NCBI GenBank assembly: GCA_023489135.1
Contig: JAMDCE010000291.1
Span: forward strand, 1 to 20,509
Origin: Chloroflexota bacterium
GTDB taxonomy: Bacteria > Chloroflexota > Chloroflexia > JAMDCE01
Direction: 5' to 3'
Length of the DNA stretch: 20,509 nt
The notes beneath the pieces were generated by a model that saw only the letters and a program-made list of their open reading frames with translations, made no database searches and was not told where the DNA came from. Each line of letters opens with the position of its first letter. Within the stretch, counting starts at the first letter, position 1. The position numbers and the translations under genes are program-made. Below are positions 1-5,836 of this stretch, piece by piece.

Positions 1-682
1 GCCGGCTCCCCATCACGACATCTACTCGATCGAGGACCTCTCGCAGCTCATCTACGCGCTCAAAGAGGCCACCAACTATTCCAAGCCGGTGTCGGTCAAG
101 ATCGCCGCGGTGCATAACGCCGCAGCCATCGCCAGCGGCATCGTGCGAGCCGGTGCAGATGTGGTGGCCATCGACGGGCTGCGAGGCGCCACCGGCGCCG
201 CTCCCAAGATCATTCGGGACAACGTCGGCATTCCCATCGAACTGGCGCTGGCCTCGGTGGATCAACGACTGCGCGAAGAGGGCATCCGCAACCGCGCCTC
301 GCTGGTCGTGGCCGGTGGAATCAGGAACTCCGGCGATGTAGTGAAAGCCATCGCTCTGGGGGCGGATGCGGTATACATCGGCACGGCGGCCTTGATATCG
401 ATCGGCTGCCACGTATGTCAGGCGTGCCACACCGGACGCTGCTCCTGGGGCATAACCACCACCGATCCCTATCTGGTCAAGCGGATCAATCCCGAGATCG
501 CCAGCAGGAGGCTGGTAAACCTCCTGCGCGGCTGGAGTTTGGAGATCAAGGAAATGCTCGGTGGCATGGGCGTGAACGCCATCGCCCGTGTTCCAGAGCG
601 TGCCCGCCTCGGTGGCGGCCCTGGCCAGGGATTCGTGCACGTTGAGGCTAATGGCGCCGTAAGAGATGGCCGAGAACAGTAG
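1..682 (+). CDS. gltB: Glutamate synthase FMN domain, C-terminal part (5' end off-window; gene broken by an inversion)
   Basis: This is the C-terminal half of the FMN-binding glutamate synthase domain, which reduces 2-oxoglutarate plus ammonia to glutamate. The frame is open from position 2, so the start lies to the left. Visible landmarks are PAPHHDIYSIEDL at the left edge, the FMN-barrel segments SVKIAAVHN and GADVVAIDGLRGATGAAP, VVAGGIRNSGDVVKAIALGADAVYIG, and a [3Fe-4S] cysteine group GCHVCQACHTGRC near 400-442. Family-like sequence stops at about MGVNAI (572-583). The remaining ~32 codons to the TAG at 680 are the antisense of the minus-strand gltB 5' part and are not a native C-terminus. 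The gene points away from the rest of its operon because it is split at 578-586. A separate intact copy is unlikely because both halves end at the same point. The identity is firm; the cause of the break (real inversion or amplification/assembly chimera) is open. Confidence 0.85.
   Translation, partial: PAPHHDIYSIEDLSQLIYALKEATNYSKPVSVKIAAVHNAAAIASGIVRAGADVVAIDGLRGATGAAPKIIRDNVGIPIELALASVDQRLREEGIRNRASLVVAGGIRNSGDVVKAIALGADAVYIGTAALISIGCHVCQACHTGRCSWGITTTDPYLVKRINPEIASRRLVNLLRGWSLEIKEMLGGMGVNAIARVPERARLGGGPGQGFVHVEANGAVRDGREQ
578..586. other. Inversion or chimera junction inside gltB
   Basis: The minus-strand gltB 5' part and the plus-strand gltB 3' part meet head to head here. The shared bases GCCATCGCC (plus) read GGCGATGGC on minus, coding NAIA in one direction and GDG in the other. 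Both parts stay in their own codon register up to this point and lose family resemblance beyond it. Short inverted microhomology of this kind fits either inversion between 9-bp inverted repeats or a template-switch chimera. Confidence 0.75.
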
Positions 683-1189
683 CGGGACTTCGAGCGGAAT
701 CTGCGGCGTCATCCTGGATATCAATTCGCCCGAATCCGCACTGTATTCCAGCCGGTCCGGCTTGGCGCCCAGGTAGGTGCGCAGCTCCATCGGCTCCCGC
801 AGGGGGTCGATAGAGGGATTCGTCACCTGGCTGGCATTGAGGACGAGCTTGTCCCAGTAGATGGGATAGCCCTTGTCGTTGCCCATTCCCGTCAGGAGGA
901 TTCCGCCGGTCTCGGACTGCTTGATGATGTCTTCGATCACCTCGCCGCGCCAGTTGAAATTGGCCCGATAGTCCAGCGGGTTCTCGCGGATGGTCAAAGC
1001 CCCCGTGGGGCAGAACACCACGCAACGATGGCAGGCGACGCACTTCTCGTCGCGGCTCCTCACCTCGTCGTCTTCTTCGTCGTAGTAGTGAGCGTCGAAG
1101 CCACACTGCCGCACGCACACCTGGCACTGGATGCAGCGGTCGGCGTCGCGCTCCACCTTGAATTTCGAGGGCAAGTACGTCTTTAGCAT
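578..1189 (-). CDS. gltB: Glutamate synthase, N-terminal ferredoxin part (3' end lost at an inversion junction)
   Basis: This is the N-terminal part of an archaeal-type glutamate synthase. It starts at ATG 1189 (MLKTYLPSKFKVERDADRC) with AGGTG at 1200-1196 as a ribosome site, 10 bases after the amidotransferase stop. Two [4Fe-4S] motifs are present: C19/C22/C25/C29 (CIQCQVCVRQC) and C50/C53/C56/C60 (CVACHRCVVFC). These are followed by the conserved stretches WDKLVLNASQVTNPSIDPLR and EVPLLFSAISYGAISLNVHE. Family-like sequence runs to about GTLWNTGDG (602-578). The frame then continues to the window edge as the antisense of the plus-strand 3' part, without resembling the family. About 75 middle residues would lie off-window to the left. 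The ferredoxin domains should pass electrons to the FMN and 3Fe-4S centres. In archaeal-type sets a separate GXGXG-domain gene often accompanies it; none is visible here. Confidence 0.85.
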
Positions 1190-1199
1190 CGGGAACACC

Positions 1200-1688
1200 T
1201 CAGGCTAATGCTTCTACTTTGAGTGGAGCGTGCTCGCCCCCGTCGGGACCCTTCAAACGAGCGACGATGGGCTCCCCGCCCACCGGAATCCAGGCCTTGT
1301 CCAGATCGGGACAGATAAGCCGAATGGCCGCCTCCTCGGAGGACAGGAAGAGCATGTCTCCCTTCGCCCCCACGGTCAGCGGCCGCAGCCGGATGCGATC
1401 CGTCAACCCGATCATCTCGCCCTCGTGAGCGATGATGATCGTGAAGGGACCGTTCATCAACAAGCTGGAGTAAACCTGGCGCAGGGTTTGATAGAAAGCC
1501 TTTTCTTTGGCCGGCATGCGGTCGATTTCGACCCACAGCGGGGGAGCCAGGACGTCGGCCACCACCTCGATGGGCAGCCCGTGCTTGCGGGCCAGCAGGT
1601 CCACGGCGTAGGCGATCACCTCGGTATCGGTATGCATGGTGCAGACGTACCCGAACATCTCCAGGTAGCGCCGGTTGATGCCGTAGGA
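1200..1688 (-). CDS. Glutamine amidotransferase, C-terminal part (downstream of an in-frame TAG)
   Basis: This is the second part of a class II (Ntn-type) glutamine amidotransferase, the glutaminase partner of glutamate synthase. Directly after the TAG at 1691-1689 the same frame continues SYGINRRYLEMFGYVCTMHT, which completes the typical HNGEI-x-SYGxNRRYLE motif of the family. It ends with TGA at 1202-1200, 10 bases before the gltB start. ATG 1658 (MFGYVC) could restart translation, but it lies inside the conserved domain and has no convincing ribosome site, so a free-standing product is doubtful. The sequence is otherwise intact, including the substrate-loop region MNGPFTIIIAHEGEMIGLTD and the C-terminal strands. 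The simplest reading is one gene of about 380 codons with a single nonsense codon. Confidence 0.8.
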   Translation of the reverse strand, partial: SYGINRRYLEMFGYVCTMHTDTEVIAYAVDLLARKHGLPIEVVADVLAPPLWVEIDRMPAKEKAFYQTLRQVYSSLLMNGPFTIIIAHEGEMIGLTDRIRLRPLTVGAKGDMLFLSSEEAAIRLICPDLDKAWIPVGGEPIVARLKGPDGGEHAPLKVEALA

Positions 1689-2342
1689 CTAGATCTCGCC
1701 GTTGTGCACCACGGTCCAGTCGAGGATACTGAAGGGGTGCGCGCCGCCCCACCAGCCCCGGCTATTGGTCGGGAAGCGCCCGTGGGAGGTCCAGAGATAG
1801 CCCTGGTAATCCTCCAGGCAGAAGTAGCGCCCGATTTCCTCGGGATACCCCACACCCTTGAACACGCCCATGTTTTTCCCGCTGGAGAACACAAAGGCGT
1901 CGCTCAGGACGATGTTGATCTTCATGACCTGCTCGACCACGTAGTCGTCCTCAGATTGCTGCTGAGGTCTACTATCGTTCGGCTGCAGGAAGTAGCGTCG
2001 TACCAGCGGTGCGCTGGTGATGCCCGGAGTCTCCTGAGTGGGAAGCTCCTCGGCAAAGATCACGTGGAACCTGTCGCGCAGCAAAGCCTCAACCTCGCTC
2101 TGCGCCACTTTAGAGAGGAACATTATGTGAAAGGCGTAGCAGTCGGCGTGCTCGGGATAGATGCCGTAGACGGCGAATCCACCCCCGAGGCCGTTGCCAC
2201 GGTCGTGCATGTTGGCGATGGCTTTGATGATTTCCTTGCCGCCAAACCGGCGCCCGGATTGGTCCATCATGCCGAAGATCGAGCACGCATCTATTACCTT
2301 GTCGTCGCCATAGGGATTATTGGGGGTAATCACACGCTTCAA
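1689..2342 (-). CDS. Class II glutamine amidotransferase, N-terminal catalytic part (truncated by TAG)
   Basis: This part releases ammonia from glutamine for glutamate synthase. The start is TTG 2342, preceded by GGAGG five bases upstream. The catalytic cysteine is C20 in DACSIFGMMDQSG, so about 19 residues would be removed to expose it, as is usual for Ntn amidotransferases. Other family signs are SHGRFPTNSRGWWGGAHPFS (glutamine pocket) and VVHNGEI just before the stop. The TAG at 1691-1689 replaces one residue between GEI and SYG; one base change from TCG or TTG would make it. TAG also ends sat, lysR and the second glutamate synthase gene here, so sense recoding of TAG is unlikely. The gene lies 21 bases after the oxidoreductase stop, in the same operon. 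It is either a real nonsense mutation or a sequence error. Confidence 0.85.
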   Translation of the reverse strand: MKRVITPNNPYGDDKVIDACSIFGMMDQSGRRFGGKEIIKAIANMHDRGNGLGGGFAVYGIYPEHADCYAFHIMFLSKVAQSEVEALLRDRFHVIFAEELPTQETPGITSAPLVRRYFLQPNDSRPQQQSEDDYVVEQVMKINIVLSDAFVFSSGKNMGVFKGVGYPEEIGRYFCLEDYQGYLWTSHGRFPTNSRGWWGGAHPFSILDWTVVHNGEI

Positions 2343-2363
2343 GGCAGCCTCCCTCCAGTCGGT

Positions 2364-3719
2364 TTACTCATCGGCCACGTCCTCACCCGCCGACTCCTCG
2401 GCGCCGCAAGTGCCGTCCGGCGCGGCACCGTTCCTAGGACTCAGCCTCGCCTGCCGAGCCTCGCGCGGCATCGAGATGAGACCGAATTCGTCGCCCACGA
2501 TGGCGTGTTTAATGTTCGAAACGTCGGCTTTCTCCCGCATCAGGCCCAGCACCAGCCCGGACCTTTCGATGTCGTCGACGAAGGCCATACCCACCAGGCG
2601 GTTGTCCTTCAGAACGATCTTGCGATAAGGACTGGCGTGAGAGCTCTTGCCGTTGGAATGAACGGGCGTCACCACCTCGTAGCCGTCGACGTTCCCCGAG
2701 GCCACCACACCGGCCGAGACGATCGCCAGCCCGAAGTACTTGAGCGAGTTCATGGCCGTGCCGCCGGCGTACTCGGTGGAAACTCCCGCCATATTGCGCC
2801 CGGCCACGCGACCGCCAATGTAGGCGTTGGGCCAGATGGGCACCACCCGATTGGCTTCCAGAACGAAATCGTAGGCCTCGGCCACATCTCCGCAAGCGTA
2901 TACTCCCGGCTCGCTCGTTTCCATGGACCGATCCACTAGAATGCCGCGGTTGACCTTGATCGGCGTTCCGGCCACCAGCTCCGTGCGAGGCACCACACCG
3001 ATGGCCACGATGACCATGTCGCACCCGATTTCCTCGCCGCTGTCCAGCACGACGCCGCCCACCGACTCGTCGTCATCCGGCCGGCCCACGATGCGCTTCA
3101 CGGTCGCGTTCACCTTGATCTGAACCCCGGCGCCCTCGACCGCCGCCTGGGCGATGGACGATCCCCGCTCGTCGAGCAGCACATTGAGGATCCTGTCCTT
3201 AAGCTCCACCACCGTGACCGCCACCTCGCGATGGACCAGCGCCTCGGTAACGCTTATTCCGATCAGGCCGCCCCCGATCACCACCGCTCGCTTGACCTGA
3301 GAGATGTGTCGCTCTATTTGCTGGGCATCGGTGAGTGTCGTGAAGGTGAAGACCCCCTTGCGATTGCCGCCCTCGGTAGGAGGGACAAAAGGCTTACCGC
3401 CGGTGGCGATGAGCAGCTTCTCGAACTCGATCTTCTTGCCATCCGCCAGCTCGACGTAGCGCGACTCCAGGTTAATGCGCGTCGCCTTGCATCCCAAAAC
3501 CGCCTCGATATTGTTCTTGGAATAGAAGTCCTCTGAACGGTAGAGCATCTTCTCCACCGTGGTCTCACCCGCCAGGTACTCCGAGATGAGCGGGCGGGAA
3601 TAGGCGGGAAAGGGCTCGTCCGAGACTAGGGCCATCGATCCGTGGGCATCAAGCTCGCGGATGGCCTCCGCCGCGCCGATGCCTCCGGCCGAGTTTCCGA
3701 TAATCAAGTACTTGGGCAT
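2364..3719 (-). CDS. FAD/NAD(P)-dependent oxidoreductase (pyridine nucleotide-disulfide oxidoreductase fold)
   Basis: This is a 451-residue flavoprotein that probably moves electrons between NAD(P)H and a ferredoxin. The FAD-binding N-terminus is YLIIGNSAGGIGAAEAI (residues 4-20), the NAD-binding motif is VVIGGGLIGI (146-155), and the second FAD motif is VYACGDVAEAYD (273-284). The redox cysteine near residue 42 of NADH oxidases and CoA-disulfide reductases is missing; the sequence there is AYSRPLISEYLAG. It therefore resembles ferredoxin- or rubredoxin-reductase-type members instead. The start ATG 3719 is chosen because it overlaps the TGA of the ferredoxin gene (TGATG), which implies coupled translation. 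The stop is TAA at 2366-2364. Its place between a four-cluster ferredoxin and the glutamate synthase genes suggests that it takes the place of the GltD subunit; this is inferred from context. Confidence 0.85.
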   Translation of the reverse strand: MPKYLIIGNSAGGIGAAEAIRELDAHGSMALVSDEPFPAYSRPLISEYLAGETTVEKMLYRSEDFYSKNNIEAVLGCKATRINLESRYVELADGKKIEFEKLLIATGGKPFVPPTEGGNRKGVFTFTTLTDAQQIERHISQVKRAVVIGGGLIGISVTEALVHREVAVTVVELKDRILNVLLDERGSSIAQAAVEGAGVQIKVNATVKRIVGRPDDDESVGGVVLDSGEEIGCDMVIVAIGVVPRTELVAGTPIKVNRGILVDRSMETSEPGVYACGDVAEAYDFVLEANRVVPIWPNAYIGGRVAGRNMAGVSTEYAGGTAMNSLKYFGLAIVSAGVVASGNVDGYEVVTPVHSNGKSSHASPYRKIVLKDNRLVGMAFVDDIERSGLVLGLMREKADVSNIKHAIVGDEFGLISMPREARQARLSPRNGAAPDGTCGAEESAGEDVADE

Positions 3720-4165
3720 CAGCCAGCCTCCTCCACACAAACCAGGGCTTCGTTGGGACAGTTCGCCACGCAAGCCGGCGTATCGAGCCCCGGGCAAAGG
3801 TCACACTTTGCAATGATCTTGCGCCCCTCGGGGTCACGGGAAATCGCGCCGTAGGGGCAAACCATAATGCACGTCCAGCATCCCACGCACTTGCCGGCGT
3901 CGTGCCTGATGGCACCGGTCGCAGGATCGCGATACATCGCACCCGTGAGGCAGGAGTAGACGCACATGGGCTCTTCGCAGTGGCGGCACTGCAGGGCAAA
4001 AGAGGTGGCTCCGTTCTCCTGCACTCCGATCCGCTTCGCCGCGCGCGGGAATTCCTTCTTAAAGGCCTTGATGATATCCTTGGAGCGAGAATGCTGAACG
4101 AGGCAATGGATCTCGCACAGCCGGCAGCCGATACAAAAATCTTCCCTGGGATAAACTCTCTTCAT
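3719..4165 (-). CDS. Four-cluster 4Fe-4S ferredoxin (CooF/HycB-like)
   Basis: This is a 148-residue electron carrier with sixteen cysteines in four clusters: C11/14/17/21 (CIGCRLCEIHC), C60/63/68/72 (CRHCEEPMC), C93/96/99/103 (CVGCWTCIMVC) and C121/124/132/136. This pattern is known from CooF, HycB and DmsB-type subunits. There is no signal peptide or membrane segment, so it is cytoplasmic. The start ATG 4165 follows GAGG at a spacing of about 6. It is the first gene of the operon that continues with the flavoprotein, amidotransferase and gltB, and it has a good promoter at 4282-4310 with a putative NrpR operator at 4262-4281. The likely role is feeding electrons to glutamate synthase through the neighbouring flavoprotein. 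Its true partner cannot be proven from sequence. Confidence 0.88.
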   Translation of the reverse strand: MKRVYPREDFCIGCRLCEIHCLVQHSRSKDIIKAFKKEFPRAAKRIGVQENGATSFALQCRHCEEPMCVYSCLTGAMYRDPATGAIRHDAGKCVGCWTCIMVCPYGAISRDPEGRKIIAKCDLCPGLDTPACVANCPNEALVCVEEAG

Positions 4166-4193
4166 CGGAAACCTCAGCGCCAGAAGTGTACAT

Positions 4194-4262
4194 CGTAGGA
4201 TCTAGAGGGCCGGGCTGGAAGCTGCTCGCCGTGCACTGGCGTTTCGGGAAGGCCATCCTACG
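4194..4262 (-). promoter_or_regulatory. Structured 5' leader of the ferredoxin-gltB operon
   Basis: The leader between the promoter and the ferredoxin start carries an 8-bp perfect inverted repeat, CGTAGGAT at 4262-4255 and ATCCTACG at 4201-4194 (minus strand). GGCC/GGCC and CGCC/GGCG pairs lie inside it. It encloses most of the leader and stops before the ribosome site. It matches no riboswitch that I recognise. Confidence 0.35.
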
Positions 4263-4281
4263 TCGGTAACCGTTTGCCGAC
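4262..4281 (-). promoter_or_regulatory. Putative NrpR operator 1
   Basis: The 20-bp imperfect palindrome GTCGGCAAACGGTTACCGAC (minus strand) directly abuts the -10 box, so it would cover the transcription start. It matches the palindrome at 18836-18855, read on the same strand, in 18 of 20 positions. That second copy sits at the same place in the nrpR promoter. The location fits repression of the ferredoxin-gltB operon; binding by NrpR is inferred. Confidence 0.7.
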
Positions 4282-4310
4282 ATTGTACGGTACAGCCAGG
4301 CATTTGTCAA
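4282..4310 (-). promoter_or_regulatory. Sigma70-type promoter of the ferredoxin-gltB operon
   Basis: The minus strand reads TTGACA (4310-4305), a 17-base spacer, then TACAAT (4287-4282). This is a near-consensus promoter. The predicted start of transcription is near 4275, leaving a leader of about 110 bases. Confidence 0.75.
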
Positions 4311-4340
4311 GATTTTTGTGACTTTTGACGGGGAAGCGCT

Positions 4341-4416
4341 TTGGGGCGTTAAATCATCAGGAGTTAAGCGGTCAGCGGCTGGACAAGGGCATCAGTCACC
4401 GCATCGAACGCCCCAA
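4341..4416. repeat. Inverted repeat with 10-bp arms behind qmoC
   Basis: The perfect arms TTGGGGCGTT (4341-4350) and AACGCCCCAA (4407-4416) enclose 56 bases. A second short hairpin, GCCCC/GGGGC, lies at 4410-4425. The arms share GGGGCGTT/AACGCCCC with the palindrome at 15940-15969. There is no T-run, so a simple terminator is not supported, although it lies 76 bases past the qmoC stop. The remaining sequence up to 4492 shows no gene. Confidence 0.5.
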
Positions 4417-4492
4417 CCAGGGGGCTGAGCAGCGAAGTATTAGCGAAAATCGCTGTTAAGTACCACTAGTGCCTACCAGAGCGCGCCCCCTA

Positions 4493-5710
4493 TCAAGCGA
4501 AATCGACACCCGTGGCGGGTGCTGTCCGCTCTTCCCGTGCAACGGACACTTCTCTACCAATCTGCTTCGCCTTCATCATCGCGAGCGACCGGTAAAAAAG
4601 GTGGGCGAATTTGGAGTATGGCGCGTAGGCGAGGAGAAGGAACACGAACAGAAGATGAGAAAGGTACATCCAGTAGGCGAAAACCCCGGTCTGGGTGAGC
4701 CTGGCGAGTTGTGTCAGGGAGCCGGTGATCGCGGCGAGGGCGAGGACCGCAATGAAGAACCAGTCGAAGTACGAAGCCCGGCCGATGTTGGTCCTCCTCG
4801 ACAACCGACCGTATATGATGAGCGCCACGCCGACGATGAGCAGAATGGCACCAAGATTGCCGGCCACTTTCACCGGGTCAGTCAGCGGTGGCGCTTCCTC
4901 TCTCCCAGCCAGGAAGTGATAGGCGGCCCGGCCCGTCGTGGCCAGCAACAGCAGCGTGAAGCCGCAGACCATCGCCAGATGCGCATAGTACCGGAGCTTG
5001 CCCACGCCGCACTTGCCGAAATTGCTGTGCTTCAGGATATCGGCCAGCGTGGGCACAATGGTCTGTCGCAGGGCTACTTTCGGCCGGGGACCTTCATCTG
5101 TGACTGCCTGCGCGCCGCCAAGGGAGTCGGACTGGAATTCGCCGAGATTGTTCCAGAATCTCACCAGCCCTAAAGCAGCTATGGCAAGCGCGAATGCCAC
5201 CACTACGCTGCCGGCTATCTCCATCGCGACGGCGGGTATGAAGCGATAGAAGGCGACCTCGCCGGAGGGGAATGCCAGTCTGCCGATCGAGGCCAGAAAA
5301 CCGAAAAGGAGGAGTATCGCGAGCCCGAGGACGATAGGTAGGCCCTCCGGGCGGGAGAAAGCTCGGGCGAAGAAACCAGGAACGGCAAACCGTGTTATCG
5401 CGTAACTGCGAATCGCCGCCATGACATCCCCAGGCCTTGAGCCTCGCGGACAGTAATCAGAACAATCGCTGCACTGATGACACAGCCACACGTCCGGGTC
5501 TTTGAGCAGGCGGTCTTTCAGCCCCCACTGGACCCAGATCATCTCCTTCCGCGGGAAAGGTCTTTCGTCGGGAGAGAGGGGGCAGATCACCGAGCAAGTG
5601 CCGCACTGAAAGCACTTCTTGACCGAATCGCCACCGAGGGCGATCACGTCCCTGACGAAGCGACCGTCGGGAGCAATCAGTTCGCTGTTTTCCACAACCC
5701 CCGTCGGCAT
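4493..5710 (-). CDS. qmoC: QmoC, quinone-interacting membrane-bound oxidoreductase subunit C
   Basis: This is the membrane subunit of the Qmo complex, which exchanges electrons between the quinone pool and APS reductase. The 405-residue protein is a fusion. The N-terminus is HdrC-like with two [4Fe-4S] motifs, C33/36/39/43 (CFQCGTCSVIC) and C77/80/83/87 (CHQCSDCSDYC). The C-terminus is HdrE/NarI-like with about six membrane helices between residues 124 and 370. Histidines 244, 265, 352 and 370 in or near the helices are candidate haem b ligands. ATG 5710 is chosen because GGAGGAGGG sits just upstream; an in-frame TTG at 5731 precedes that ribosome site and is unlikely. It lies 126 bases after qmoB and is last in the sat-apr-qmo cluster. 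No qmoD or dsr gene follows. Confidence 0.93.
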   Translation of the reverse strand: MPTGVVENSELIAPDGRFVRDVIALGGDSVKKCFQCGTCSVICPLSPDERPFPRKEMIWVQWGLKDRLLKDPDVWLCHQCSDCSDYCPRGSRPGDVMAAIRSYAITRFAVPGFFARAFSRPEGLPIVLGLAILLLFGFLASIGRLAFPSGEVAFYRFIPAVAMEIAGSVVVAFALAIAALGLVRFWNNLGEFQSDSLGGAQAVTDEGPRPKVALRQTIVPTLADILKHSNFGKCGVGKLRYYAHLAMVCGFTLLLLATTGRAAYHFLAGREEAPPLTDPVKVAGNLGAILLIVGVALIIYGRLSRRTNIGRASYFDWFFIAVLALAAITGSLTQLARLTQTGVFAYWMYLSHLLFVFLLLAYAPYSKFAHLFYRSLAMMKAKQIGREVSVAREERTAPATGVDFA

Positions 5711-5739
5711 ATTCCCTCCTCCAACAATCAAGTCTTTTC

Positions 5740-5807
5740 AAATGCGAATCGGTGGGATTCCTCTCTACGCTGCCCTCGAAGGGAGCGGCAACCGTTGGCT
5801 CGCATTT
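5740..5807. repeat. Inverted repeat in the qmoB-qmoC spacer
   Basis: The arms AAATGCGA (5740-5747) and TCGCATTT (5800-5807) enclose a smaller hairpin around CCCTTCGAGGG on the minus strand. It may be a processing or stabilising structure in the qmo mRNA. It has no T-run and no terminator character. Confidence 0.35.
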
Positions 5808-5836
5808 CAAGGGCCGTGAACACGCCCAGCACGCCC

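Noticed and set aside
648..1127. Minus-strand frame of 159 codons over the gltB N-terminal part
   Set aside because: It is an Arg-rich out-of-frame reading; the true frame starts at ATG 1189 and carries both ferredoxin motifs.
1689..1691. TAG read as a recoded amino acid such as pyrrolysine
   Set aside because: TAG is used as the ordinary stop of sat, lysR and the second glutamate synthase gene, and no suppressor tRNA or pyl gene is in the window.
1230..2939. A 569-codon open frame on the plus strand
   Set aside because: It is antisense to the amidotransferase and oxidoreductase genes, its translation resembles no family, and it arises from GC-rich third codon positions.
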